Positions 37,540-49,229 of a stretch of 64,000 nucleotides of DNA are shown piece by piece. A model generated the notes under the pieces. That model was not told where the DNA came from. It worked only from the letters and a program-made list of their open reading frames with translations, and ran no database searches. The position numbers were made by a program, and so were the translations under genes. Origin of the DNA: Begonia masoniana (lineage: Eukaryota > Streptophyta > Magnoliopsida > Cucurbitales > Begoniaceae); contig CM039516.1 in assembly GCA_022432975.1 (NCBI GenBank), forward strand, positions 36,153,599-36,217,598, written 5' to 3'. The stretch's first letter is position 1. Each line of letters starts with the position of its first letter.

Positions 37540-39065
37540 ACATGAAAATCGAGAGAACCTGCAAAAGGAATCAAAAAGAGAAACGTCTATATTGAGAACA
37601 TGAAATGGCTTAAGCATTTGAAGAACAACAACATAAATCGTTACGAGACTATGCATTGCAGCAATTGCTCTAACAATTGAATTGAAGGCAACAATCATTC
37701 AGATGATCCAGACGGCAGTACAATTTGGGTTGATGATTCAAATGCTCATCTCTCTAACTTCCTAGAGATTTGTGATACGATTAAGTCTAATCGAGTTTCA
37801 CTTGATGTCATCAAGCCGCGATTGTTTCCATTCTCACGTGAGTATAAGGCAAAAAGCTAGCTCGTTTTACTTTCTCCTGGCTCTATTGCTACATAGCAAG
37901 ATCTCACACATAAATTCCTGACAAAGTATTTCCACCTGCTCAGATGTCAAGAATGAGAAACGAGATTACTTCATTAATATCTATATAAAGGGTGTGAACA
38001 TTTTAAATATTTGCTTTGGCGATGCACTCATCATTGGGTACCAAGAACACAATCCCAAATCAGACTACTACAACCCTAGATAGAGAAATCACCCAAATTT
38101 TTTGTGGACATTAAATCAAGGAAATCCGTCATCTTCAAAGCAAACACCTCCATTGGGATTTACACCACAGAGGCTACGATACGAGAATTTTTTTTTTTTT
38201 TTTTTTTTGGAGAAATTAGTGGCTTAGATGTCATCTAACACTTGTTAGTTTATTAATGAAACAAGGACACAGTTGCAAAGCCACTCCATTTCAATCAGGA
38301 ATCTAAAATTTAGATGGGACTATGGACGATATGGATCATTGCTCAGTAACACTGAGAGAAATCCTAAAAGAGAAGGCAAAAAGCACTGCAGGGCAATTTC
38401 AATCAAGAGAATAAGAATGAGTTATCTGAACCTAACACATAAACAAAATATGTTTCATGAACTGTTCAACCATGATCACAAATCTAAAAGAAAAGAAACT
38501 AAGGTGGAAGAGAAGCCAGAAACTAATGCTCAGGGAAAGTTTGATATCTCATCAAATTATTTGCCACCACCATTTCTACGAAGGTTCTAGGAAGTAAAAG
38601 TAGACAATCAATTTTGTAAATTTTTAAAGAGTTTAAGAAAAAGCTTCAAATCAACATTCTATTCATCGAATGTCCAAGAAGTGTATGAGGAGTGTAGTGT
38701 CGTACTTATTAAGAAGAAACTTCCACCAAAGTACAATCATTAATTGATTCTTGGGATGGTCTTATGTGATTTTTGGGTGGCAAGCATAAATTTTATACCC
38801 CTATCCATGTACAAGAAATTATCAAAGATGTACTAGTTAAAGTTGACAAGTTCATTTGTCCAACGAATTTCATTGTATCGACATGGAAGAAGACAGTAAA
38901 ATATTGATTATATTGAATCGATCATTCTTAACAATTGGTAAAACATTAATTGATGTGCAAAAAAGATGAACTAACTACGGTTCAAGATCAAAAAGTCACG
39001 TTATAAATATTCAAAGTCATTCAGATTCCAAATGACGCTGAAAAGTTATTTGGAATTGATATGAT
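37540..39065 (+). pseudogene. Athila-like gag-protease remnant
   Basis: In shifting plus-strand frames the familiar Athila gag order can be followed: SLRDYAL near 37630, QMIQ, DSNAHLSNFLEICDTIK near 37740-37790, LFPFS, PGSIAT, FLTKYFPPAQ near 37920-37950, NPNSDYYNPR and NHPNF near 38050-38110, IRNLK and TERNPKREGKKHC near 38290-38390, PPPFLRRF near 38570, CSVVLIKKKLPPKYN near 38690-38740, and the protease continuation IIKDVLVKVDKFI near 38815-38860 to PNDAEKLFGID at 39030-39060. A T-run of about 23 bases at 38190 and many frameshifts show it is dead. Confidence 0.75.
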
Positions 39066-39500
39066 TAGGGGTGGGCAGAATAATCACAAATCTGCGAGTT
39101 TAACCGACGTAGGAGATTCGATCTTGTTCAAGCTGGTTCTGGTCACCAAAAGAACCGAAAATGGTTCAGCAGTTCCTAAAATTGTAGGTATCGATGTGGT
39201 TCACTGTTTCAGAGGTAAAAGATTTTCAAAAACCAAATCGAACTTGGGCAAAAATTCTAACCCAAATAAAATGACCCAGACCCAAAAGTTGGGCCCAATC
39301 CCAAACCAAACTCTAAAATTCAATACAAAATCAACCAAAAAATAAATACTTTTTCAAAAATTAATTTTTCTAAAAAAAAAAAAATGAAGACGTAGCTGAA
39401 CCGGAACTGAATTGCAAAATTGATTCAGTTATGGTCTTGTTCTAATATTTGAGAACTGTTGGACCGCAGATGAAATAAGATTGGCCTATGCCCAGCCCTA
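39066..39500. mobile_element. Small hAT-like MITE in the Athila-like protease
   Basis: 435 bp bounded by TAGGGGTGGGC and GCCCAGCCCTA, an imperfect terminal inverted repeat of a kind common in plant hAT MITEs. The eight bases before (GATATGAT) and after (AATATAAC) agree at five positions, which would fit a decayed 8-bp duplication. It interrupts Athila-like sequence that resumes afterwards. It has no transposase. Confidence 0.5.
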
Positions 39501-39780
39501 AATATAACAAAGAGAAGAAGAAAAATTCAAAAATAGGCCTCGATAAGACAAATCATGTTTTTCTAGGTAGAGCACCGAAAATCAAGGAAGTAAACACTGT
39601 CTAAAGAGAAATCATCCACATGGCAAGATGAAATTAAAAGATGATACTGATTAACATAAGTATCTGATTTAATTGTTTAGCCAGGATGAATCAAACGACA
39701 AAGTCTAAGCTGATGACTATAAACAAAGCACTTATCGGGAGGCAATCTAATTTAACATGATATTAATAACATTCTCTATG
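39501..39780 (+). pseudogene. Athila-like pol end and downstream untranslated segment
   Basis: The segment AAGTCTAAGCTGATGACTAT...AAAGCACTTATCGGGAGGCAATC (39690-39750) resembles the conserved sequence found after the pol stop of Athila-type elements (GTCAAGCTAATGAC...GGGAGGCAACC). The main part of pol between here and 39063 is missing, so the element has a large internal deletion. Confidence 0.5.
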
Positions 39781-42215
39781 TTTGTGATTTTGGATTAAAG
39801 TCTGTCTTACAAGACCGAGTCTTAGACCCTAAGATAGAAACTCAATGCTATGGAAGTTCGTAGAGAGCTCAATGTTGAAATTAAGGTAGAAACTCAATGC
39901 TGTGGCAGTTCGTAGAGTGATAAGTTGAAAAAAATCAGATTGTGGGTGCTGTAACGCTTTGTTATCAGTGCTAGAGCTCTCAACTAGGAAGTCAACACAG
40001 TGTTTGAGCACTAGAGCACTCTATTCCAAGTTCTTTACTGTTGGCCCATGTTTTCAATTTTCAAGTCTCCGAAAGATTGAGCATGAGAATGCTGCAACAA
40101 TAGCAAATTTCTTAAGTTAGCATCAGAGTTCTTGGTTACAATTGTCACATGTAGAGTGTTATATTTGATCGCATTTTCTACTTTTTTTTTTTTTTTTTTT
40201 TTTTTTTACGTCTCATGGGAGTTTCAAGCTATTGTTAGGAAAAGATCATATATTCATCAATTGTCTCACAAAACCAATGATGTGTTGCAAGATCTTCCTA
40301 TTCACCATCAAACATGAAAATCTCTTAACGATATTTCTAGTGTTTGTTTTGTAGGAGATCATGGAGAAACAAATAGTCATTGCAATATTAGCAATTATAT
40401 AACATACAATTATATTTAAAAGTTAATCATAATGAAGCATAAATGAAAATACAAGTTAAGGAGATTGATGAAACATTACAAGGTTGTCGACAATCTAAGC
40501 TCCGGAGAGTTTTTGGTTAATTCAGAAATTTTCCCATTCTTATATAAAAAAGCTTTTTCATATTGGAGTGGATCATGGAAAATGGTTATATTTGCGATAT
40601 CGACTAGGCCCGAAACAGAGAGCTTAGTTGCTGACGAAGGATGGTAGAAGTACCAAAGCATTGACTCATTGAAAGTTCGACCACTTCCATTTGAGTCAAA
40701 GTCAACCAACGATGGAATAAGAATTTTTGTTGATGTTACGAAGGATATATGGCTTACCAGAGTTGAAGAGTTAATCCTTGTTTTTATCTTTTTTCTTTTG
40801 TAGGATTGGACTTTAGTGTTAAAGTTGTATTGTCACTGGGCTAAGGCTTGTTTTAGCCAAGTGATTGTTGACTGGTTAAGGGTATTTTAGTCTTTTCCAT
40901 TAAGGGCTTTTACCCTAGTTTTTGTAGGGGTTTAAAGACCTCATATTATTGTTATGGCAGCTAGATTTCGACAGTAGAAATCGTTTTTCTCTTGTCGTAG
41001 ATTCGTTCCATGCAAAAAAATTCCTCATTCTTCTTCGTTTCTTTGCAAGTTGATTGTTTACGTTAAAATTTAAGTTTGATCTTTGTGAGTGTGATCAAAC
41101 TTTCCTATTGATGCAGTCTTCTTATTTTCTTTTCTTGTGAGGTGAAACTATAGTAAGGTTGTACAAACTCTCGTTGATTAAGATAGAGTGCTTCTCTTTC
41201 GCAAGGGTAGCCTTTGGAGTTGGAAGTTGCAGTTTGGTAGCTTTCTAGACAAATATGCACCTTTTCATTCATATATTTCTCATCCTTGCGTCTTTTGCTT
41301 CAAGGATTGTTTCCTCACATTGTAAAAAAAATAGGGCTAAAACACAACTATTTGCGGTGTTTTTATCCATTATGAAATTGCCTCTTGAAACTTCCCTAAC
41401 CCTAAAATCCAATTTCTGACAACCTCAGTTGTAATTTCTGATTCCCATTAAGTTAGCTTGTGTAATTTTGTGGTTGTTCTCTACATTTTTCTTAGATCGT
41501 GTTATCCAAAAATCATGTGAAGTAAATTTCATTTGACGAAGATATCACACGCTCAAGTTGACCGAAAAATTTGCCAAGAATCTTATTATTTGCGGCAATT
41601 GCAATATTTCCATATTGGTTGCAAATCAACCAATTACCATAGATAATTGGTTCACATTTATGTATAGTTGTTGAGTTGTGATGCACTATGATTATAACTA
41701 GTTGAATATTCTATTGAAACTGTTTAACTGTATGTTTGGAAGAGAATGCTATAGTCATGAGAAGTTATGCATATTATATTGCTAAATCGATAAATATGTG
41801 GTTGTTAATGCTAATCTAACGGTGAGTGTGTGATGATGAAAGTCGAGCTGAATTTTGTGTTGTTCTAAGCCCAATAGCAGGTAGCCTATTATAGTGTCAT
41901 ATAAGAGGTAACAACTTCATCATTACCCGTGCTATTACAACTTAGTTCAAGGTGATAATGCTTATGTTCACACACACAAGGTTGCATATTAGCTTATGTT
42001 GACTTCTGGATTGCATTATGAATGTGGTGTGGATATCTCACAGAGAAGATGATATGCTTTGGGTAGTCTTTAGTATTTACTGAAAATCTAATTTATGCAC
42101 CTTTTCTTAAGGAAATGGCATCGAAAAATCATGCACCGAGACTTCCATATCGAGAAAATTAAATTTGAGTCAATAAAAGCTCAAAACAAGTTTGAGGACG
42201 GAAAAAATAATAGGA
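39781..42215. other. Non-coding region, no gene recognised
   Basis: It holds an imperfect tandem duplication of about 55 bp (39831-39930, unit TAGAAACTCAATGCTRTGG...), a T run of about 27 bases at 40182-40207, and a leader-like stretch at 40800-41030. Short open frames at 40465-40710 on both strands match nothing I know. A TTATTTGCGGCAATTGC segment near 41585 has a weaker partner near 41350 (CTATTTGCGGTG). Confidence 0.4.
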
Positions 42216-42960
42216 AGCCTATTGATAAGAACCACGGGTATATCAAACTCAAGACCCTTCAACAATGCGGAATAGAAACTTAGAAACATCTTTGAATCAT
42301 GTAATAAGAACTTGAACTCAATCGAACCTTGCCAACAGAACCAAAGTTATCAAATAAGGAACTTGACTCGTAAACGAATTTGTAGATAAAACCAAAACTA
42401 TCAAATTGATCTCTTAAGTCTTGTCTTGAAGAAGATCTAGTTCTTTACAAAGAACTAAAGAGAAGTTCTAAAAAAAATCTCTCTAAAAGGCATAATGTTT
42501 AATCAAATATCATTTATTATAACTGTTTCAAAGAGTTACAAGCGTTGTATTTAAATAGAATACAAATAAACCTTAAAAATAATAGTAAATAGTACAAAAT
42601 ATCCCTAAAAATATAGTAAATCTTAATAAGTATCAAAATACAAAACATGAAAAAACTAAAACGTCCATAACTTAACAAAAAAGAGTTTTGAAAAGATCTG
42701 GTATCAAGTGGCCGTGTATTTCCATGCATTTTGATCATTTTTTTGGCAATCTTTCTTTTATGACTTCCTTCAATATCTTGAAATGATTCATTGTCATTGA
42801 TTTTGAACTTAGTTGCACCTTGATTTTTAATTAAAAATTCTTCTTTGACTCTTTTAAAGACATCATATTCCTTAATAAATCTTTATTCGTGTTTGAAAAA
42901 TCTATGATTGTAGCTTTAATTTTTGACCCCCCTTAGTTCGTATCACCTATTCTTAAAAGA
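42216..42960 (-). repeat. Dispersed LTR repeat G, copy 2
   Basis: Homologous to 34770-35480 and 63100-64000. Shared segments are GACCCTTCAACAATGCGGAATA, AACCAAAGTTATCA, AGTTCTTTACAAAGAACTAAAG and, on the minus strand, a CTATTTAAATAC TATA-like box near 42550. It is probably part of a solo or broken LTR. Confidence 0.6.
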
Positions 42961-42989
42961 TGTCAACATCACATGGTAGCATTGGCTAG

Positions 42990-43750
42990 AAGTGTATGTT
43001 TATTGCTGTGACTACCAATGAACTTTATTTTATGCCCAAGCCTAAGGAGCCATCGTCCCTCTCATGAGAGAGTATTATGCTAATGCAGTTGAGAAGGAAG
43101 GTTACACAGTTATGTGCAAGAAAAATCAATTATGATTATTGTTACAATCAACAGATTTTATCAGCTGGTTGATTATGAGGGTGGTTATTTTGCGTATACT
43201 GTCGCTCTAGATGTGGATGAGATAATTGTAGCACTTTGCTAGTCGAGAACTCAGTGGAAGATTTTGCATGGAGAATGAATTCCTTTCCCAACCTGTAGAC
43301 TACACAAAGCCGACATTAGCTTATAATAGCTCGGTTACTTCTGTTCACTCATACAAGTGATGTACTAAGGAAAGAGGTATCTTGTTATATGTGATTCGTA
43401 GGGGAATGAATGATAATCGATGTTGGTAAGCTCATCAACCATATCATCATTATTTGTGCTCAGATGACAAACATCAGACTCGAGATTCTGACATTGATGC
43501 AAACTCACAAGTGTCCCAATCAATCAAAATGACTAGTGGCTCTAGCCCACTAACTCTATTACCAACACATTACTTATGCGCATGGAAAGGAAAACGATAT
43601 AAAGGCCTACGAACCTGTAACAACAATGCCACTGCCGCCGCTACCTGCCCCACTAGTTGGGCTATGTCAATTGATGGTCGACTAGAGTGTCTGGAGAGAG
43701 GGATGGCTGACATGCACGCTTGGGCCATCCACCACAATGCAATTAATTAA
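42990..43750 (+). pseudogene. Remnant of the plant-transposon extra ORF (Athila/Ogre type)
   Basis: In broken frames the plus strand shows a YYANAVEKEGYTV-like segment near 43070-43110, then INRFYQLVDYEGGYFAYTVA near 43150-43205, LDVDEIIVALC, SRTQWKILHGE, and a C-terminal part (43454-43750) with SMDGRLECLERGMADMHAW. The order of these blocks resembles the conserved plant-transposon domain often annotated next to Athila/Ogre pol. The identification rests on recalled family features and is moderate. Confidence 0.5.
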
Positions 43751-44639
43751 GCGCATCCTGATGCATAGCCTTCGAGTTATTGCCACCAAGAATGGCTTGG
43801 ACTGAGATAGCTTCCCACCAATAGCATCATACACACCTCCCTGTCATTTCCCATCCTCTTCTAGAGCACCTGACAATGACGATGCGAAGGACGACATTGA
43901 TGTGTAAGATATACTCATCCTTGTGTACCATTCCTTTTTTTGTTCTTTTCTCTTATAAGATGTGAACATTGAGGACAATGTACAACTTAAGTTTAGAGTA
44001 TCTATACAAAACTTACCTATATTTATGCTTATATTATCTGCTGTGCAAGTGGATCTAATATGAGAATTAGACTGTGTGAAGTTGCTTTTTATTAGTATTA
44101 GTAGTTTTGACTTCATTTAATTTGTTTGTCTATCTTAAGATAAACATGTCTAGTTTTGTTTAATAACTTGTGCATGTGATAATAACCGGTTTGGATAAAA
44201 AATTAGTATTGTTAAATTCTATATGTTGCAAATTTGGCTGGAAGGAACCGATCTTTTAGATTTTTTTTTTTTTTTAATTTGTGAACTATATGAGCACCTA
44301 GGCAATCTTCATGGATGAGAGACATGACCGAAATCAAGAAAGTTCATTTAATCAAACTTTGTGTTTATTTATTTTGAATCTTTGCTGAACATTATGCTTT
44401 CATATTTTGTATTTTTTATGGTGGGAACCATCTTGTGAGGAGGAGAGAGTCACAAGGTAAGAGGAGACCATAAAGCGATTGATTACCTCTTTTGGCCTAA
44501 CACCCCATTCTTCCATTTTCATTTTACCTTTTTTGTATTAGTCTTCTCTTTAGGTTGTAAACCATAATCATATTGTGGTATTTATACCACTCTTATAGGA
44601 TGCTATTGGCAACACATTTTGAATAAAAAATGAAATTCA
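43751..44639. other. Non-coding region, no feature recognised
   Basis: AT-rich intergenic or decayed transposon sequence with a T run near 44261-44275. No open frame of note. Confidence 0.4.
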
Positions 44640-45135
44640 ACTTTTTCCAAATCTTGAAGCTTCTAAGCAACAAGTCGCCCCCTCTCCTCAGTGAGTTATA
44701 TCTGAGTGTATGTGTGTGTTTCGGTTTCCACCTTTGGGAGTGTAGTGGAATCCTTTTATTGCATCTCTTCTCTGCCTCTTCTCTGAAGGTAGAACAATCA
44801 GGAATGGCACACAAAGCTTTTATCATAGCAAGTTGGAGTGTTCTTCCACAAATATAACCAAATACCCAATGAGTGCAACTTTATCACTTCTCGAACCAAC
44901 GAGTACCATTTTAACCATATCTACCCACTCCCATCGAGTTAGCCCTTCAAATTTGGAGGGTGGACCAGGATAAGTTTCCATTAAAATTTCAGCTTCATTG
45001 TAACTATTTTGATAGAGTTACGCATTCTAGAAGATCACCATAAATTTTGTTCGAAACTGTTTTGTGAACCGAGTTTTTTGTGTTTCAACCTTTCATTCCT
45101 TGGTTGAATCACGTCATTTGGTATCAAAGCTCTGT
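44640..45135 (+). repeat. LTR-end-like repeat with a Met-type primer-site-like sequence
   Basis: The stretch 44640-44990 is a diverged homologue of 62030-62470: CCTCAGTGAGTTATATC versus CCTCGGTGAGTCACATTC, the GTGTTTCGGTTTCC and GTGTTTCC segments, and AGTTAGCC followed by TTGGAGGG or TTAGAGGG. At 45117-45131 TGGTATCAAAGCTC follows, which resembles the Met-tRNA primer site of plant LTR elements. No gag follows, so this is at best an LTR remnant with a stub of its internal region. Confidence 0.4.
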
Positions 45136-45218
45136 TCTTTCTTGCTATTTTTCTCTGTTTATTGGTATTTTGTTTGCTTAAAATGATGACAAGAAGTGAG
45201 GGCAATACCACTATGTAA

Positions 45219-45255
45219 TAACTCGTTTTCAAGAGTTATCACACCCCAAATTTGA
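45219..45255 (-). promoter_or_regulatory. Athila-like 3' LTR start and polypurine tract
   Basis: The minus strand reads AAATTTGGGGTG followed by TGATAACTCTTGAAAACG. The first part is like the polypurine tract of Athila-type elements, and the second is nearly identical to the edge of the LTR at 59230 (TGATAACTCTTGAAAAG). The palindrome TAACTCNTTTTCAAGAGTTA is shared by the two places. Further left the match is lost, so the 3' LTR is truncated. Confidence 0.5.
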
Positions 45256-45979
45256 ATCATTGCTCGTCCTCGAGTGATGTAAAATAAAATATCCAAAATG
45301 ACTTTAATCATGTTACAAACATTGAATCCAAAATTATCAGGGTTACCTTCAATTGTCAATCAATGAAAATCCTAACATATCATCAAATATTCCAATCAAT
45401 ATAATTTAAGATTATTCTCAAAATAATTTTTCCCTTACAGTGTGACGCATGCCATAAATTAAAAAAATTTTCAAATCAGCAAATTTTTATTATATCATGC
45501 TAAATTTAACGACTTATATACTAGTTCTACTAAAGCTTTTTACTAACTCAAAAAATTAGAAATAAGGATTCAAAGACTAAGTTATTGTCGTAAGTATTAG
45601 GGCTTTTTTTAAAAAATTTCTTTGTTGACTTCTTTTCAAGTCACATTACATTTTTACGCGATTGACAATATTGGTAATGAAGGCCTCCGGTTACTCGGTA
45701 GTGTCATTGCAAACATATAATATACTCATATAATAAATAAAAGTATATAGATGAGTATAATCAACAATGTTGTGATGAAGTTCCTCTCTAAGTCCCTCTT
45801 TATTTTATTTTTCACCCATCAAGTATCTAAAAGGCCCGCTCGAGATTCAAAGAAGAGAGGGAATTGCAAATTTTTTTTTTAAATTATTCTTATGTCTTAT
45901 TTTTACTTTTTTATTTATTTATAATTAGTATGTAATATGGATTTCTATTTAGATCAGTCCTTTCCCATATTATTTTTAT
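45256..45979. other. Decayed Athila-like interior, no gene recognised
   Basis: Lies between the putative Athila-like 3' LTR edge and the foldback MITE. The CTCGTCCTCGAGTGATG segment near 45265 is the only part with higher complexity; the rest is AT-rich. Confidence 0.35.
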
Positions 45980-46835
45980 GGGTAATTATCAATTTTAACC
46001 ATGTACCATGCACTTTATTTCTGTTAGTCCCTTGTACTAAAAAAATGGGCAAACCAAACCCTGTACTTTGATTCTATTATCAGTTTTGATATTCCATTAA
46101 CAATTTTATTAAACGCTCATTTAAAAAATTACCAAGCGATATTGGATTTACTTGAAATTTTTACCACATATTCACTACTTAATGAGAAGATAATCTGAAA
46201 ATTGTTTTGATTTTTTAACACATGTAAGATTTATTTTAATTTTATTTTAGTAATTTATAAAAATATTATAATAAATCATACAAATTTTAGAAAATCACAA
46301 AATTTTTTTATTATCTACCCATGATATGATGAACATGTGAAATTTTTTTCAAATAAATCCAATATCTTTTGGTATTTTGTTAAAATTAATCTTAGTTTCT
46401 TCTTCACTTTATAAATTAATTTTTTTAAAAGTATCAAACGATATTGGATTTATTTTAAAAAAATTTCACATGTTTACCCTATCATGGGTAGATAATAAAA
46501 AATGTTTCGTGATTTTCTAAAACTTGTATGATTTATTATAATATTTTTATATATTACTAAAATAAAATTATAATAAATCGTACATGTATTAAAAAATTAT
46601 AAAAATTTTCAGATTATCTTATCATTAAGTAGTAAACATGTGATAAAAATTTCAAGTAAATCCAATTTCGTTTGGTAATTTTTTAAATGAGAATTTAACA
46701 AAATTGTTGATAGAAGGTCAAAACTGATCAGAGAATCAAAGTACATGGTTTGGTTTGTCAATTTTTTAGTACATGGGGCTAACTAAAATAAAGTGCATAG
46801 TACAAGATTAAAATCAATAATTACCCTATTTTTAT
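45971..46835. mobile_element. Foldback Mutator-like MITE with 9-bp TSD
   Basis: The element proper is 45980-46826 (847 bp). It begins GGGTAATTATCAATTTTAAC and ends in the reverse complement with a few changes. The two arms, each about 410 bp, are complementary along nearly their whole length, with the centre near 46400. The nine bases TATTTTTAT occur on both sides (45971-45979 and 46827-46835). Nine-base duplications and long terminal inverted repeats fit Mutator-like elements. It has no coding capacity, so it must have been moved by a transposase made elsewhere. Confidence 0.88.
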
Positions 46836-46879
46836 TTTCATTCGCCATCATTTTACATTCACTAAGTTTTCTTTTTCTT

Positions 46880-47307
46880 TGACAAGATCTCTTTAAAAAA
46901 TTTGGTATGACTTGACATTTGCTGCACAGGTTCAATGAAAGGGATATTGATGTGAAGTTGTTTCAGCACCTCTAAAAATTTCTTAAATTGTTCATCTTGA
47001 TGCTGTATTTGAAGACTCTATAGAAATAGTGGAGGAACTTCCTCAACTTGATTTTTTGCGACTCTTTCTTGCAATGATGCTGCAGCATTGTGAATTTCAG
47101 CATTGTTTTTCTGAACAAATTAGCTCTCTTTCGCTGTTGTTTCTTTAAGAATTATTGTGATTCTCTCCATTGAACCTTCATGTTTTTCCACTATTTCCAC
47201 TTATCTTCCATTTTTCATGATTATTAACTTACATGCTTTTCATCTTCTCTTCTTGGGACTTCTATGTGACTTGGAAGTTGACCAAAATTTCTTTTATTTA
47301 TTGTTTG
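46880..47307 (-). pseudogene. Athila-like gag, downstream part
   Basis: The minus strand at about 47230-47300 reads NFGQLPSHIEVPRRED, matching the GTLPSDTE-type segment found late in Athila gag. It is the continuation of the gag remnant at 57344-58010, split by element E. The rest to 46880 is decayed. Confidence 0.6.
47303..47307. repeat. Target-site duplication GTTTG, left copy
   Basis: GTTTG precedes the TGTAACATCC start of element E and recurs at 57339-57343 after its CGTCACA end. Confidence 0.9.
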
Positions 47308-47370
47308 TGTAACATCCGGTATTTTTGCCTTTGTAATTATTCCCCCGGATTATTTAGTGGGATGAATTTT

Positions 47371-47378
47371 TATATAGA
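47371..47378 (+). promoter_or_regulatory. Probable TATA box of element E
   Basis: TATATAGA in a T-rich context, 63 bp after the LTR start. The same sequence lies at 54689-54696 in the 3' LTR. Confidence 0.55.
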
Positions 47379-47496
47379 AATCTGATGTATGTTTTAATGA
47401 ATTGTCGGAGAGTTTAATGGAAAAACCAGGTTGAAGAATTTATTTAACAAATTTAGTCAAGAACCAATGGAAGGGTAAATTGGAAAGGAATTAAGG

Positions 47497-48405
47497 TTGG
47501 TGGGAGAAAGCCAGTGGATAACTGACACTTGGCAAGTTGTTGAGGAAGCTAAGTTCTTCATCCTACGTAAAATCTTCATTTCACTTCTCTGCTTCCTCCC
47601 TTCCTTCTCTCTATTCTTCTCTTCCAGGCGACTGAAACATAGTTCCACACTTTGTTTCTCCTGCATTCTTCTATTTTCTTCAGTGAAGGTAATTTCCGTC
47701 GGTAGTTAACAAGTTTAACTACACTATTTACTGATTTTTGAGAGGTTTAGAGTTAATGACCGTATAATCACTTTTTAGGTTCACAAACTACTGAAACCGA
47801 GACGATCAAGAACATCAACTCTACAGCAAACAGGTAAGTTCATAACCGTAGGTTGGCCCTTAAGGCCCTACATCACGGAGGTACTAGGTGTTTCAGTTCC
47901 GTCGGGTTGTTTTGGGTAGAAACTTTATAAATTATGTTCTGAGTTGTCTGTGTTCTGCTTCACAGTATGTTCTGTTATTTCTGTCGTCTGCTATTGTAAG
48001 TTCAGGCACTGAAAATGTTCATGCATACACATTTTCACCGAAAGTTCATGCAAAACCGAATTCTGTACACTGTTTGAAACTAAACAAGATAAAATCTGAC
48101 TGAAATGTATCGGTTAAGTGTGGGACGGGGACTGGCCCCAGATCTGTTTCTGTACTGTACCGTATAACTGTTGTGCCTGATAGTGCACCCACTGTTCGCC
48201 AGTTCCCCTATAAGCCCCACTTATATCCCACTGCCACTGAAACGTAATGTACTGTACTGTCACTGAATTTCTGAAAAACCGCATGCATAGCATATGCATC
48301 ACAGCATTTTATATGTTCTTACTAAGCTCTATGCTCATAGATGAACTCTCTGATGTAGGTACTGAACCCGAAAATGAGGACCTTGTGCCTCAGTCTGATG
48401 AATAG
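47497..48405 (+). other. Spliced-leader cassette with possible 97-codon ORF, 5' LTR of E
   Basis: Predicted exons: 47497-47688 (64 codons from an ATG, starting MVGESQWITDTWQ, with two hydrophobic stretches), donor AAG then GTAATTTCC; exon 2 47779-47833 (55 nt, CTTTTTAG before it, GTAAGTTC after it), basic, with KPRRSRTS; exon 3 48359-48405, reading GTEPENEDLVPQSDE and TAG. The three parts are in one frame. Intron 2 is 525 bp, with a branch-site-like CTTACTAAGC at about 48317-48326. The stem boxes CCTACATCA (47867-47875) and TGATGTAGG (48351-48359) bracket it. There are ATGs upstream in the leader, and the hydrophobic character of exon 1 partly reflects its pyrimidine-rich DNA, so the start is doubtful; the exon 2-3 frame is the stronger part. 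Confidence 0.5.
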
Positions 48406-49229
48406 GTGGCTGGTGGCTCGAGCTCTTGGGGGTGGCTGCTGCAGTCCGACATATTTCTGTCCCGAGGTTTAAGTTTTTAAAGTGATGCACAAGTCTGTGA
48501 AACTTACTGAGATTCTGTTGTTTTGTTTTTAAATTTCAGCTGTCGTTTTGTGTTTGTTTTAAAAACTTCTGTTTTGGGAAATTCTGTAATTTTATGTTAA
48601 GTTCTGTACTGTCTCTGAGATTTTGAAACAATGTATAGATTCTGTGTCAATGTTTAAAAACCGCTGTATTTGACAGTTAAGTTTATATTCTAAAGTATTC
48701 TGGAATTGTTTGGGATATTTTCTGTTAATCTATGCATAAATGATTTCTGGTTTTGGAACTATTCATGCAATCTGTTTCTTTGAATCTGTCAATTTTAAAG
48801 TATATTCTACAACCTTGTATAGAACCGGGTATTGAAGGTCTACAACTTCCATGCCTTCTGTTTGTGCTGTATTTGACAGTTGAATTATGTTCTGAAGTAT
48901 TCTGAAATGGTTTGGAATATTTTTCTGTTAGTCTATGCGTGGATGGTCTCTGGTTTTGAGCTATCTATGCAGTGTGCATATTCTTAAATTTCTGTTATGT
49001 CCTTTGTTGTGCTCGAGAACCATGTTTTGAAGTGGCTTGAGAATCTGAAACTTTTTAAGGTCTTCTGTTTTATGCTCTCTGTCTGTGTGTCTTCCTGTCA
49101 AAAGTTGTAAATTTTGCCTTTGAAACTATATCTACCGATTGATACTGTTCATATTTTGTCTTATTCATATCCACCGCCAAACAGTGTTTCTGCCTTAAGC
49201 TTTCTTCTGCCGATTTCGTATAATGCCTG

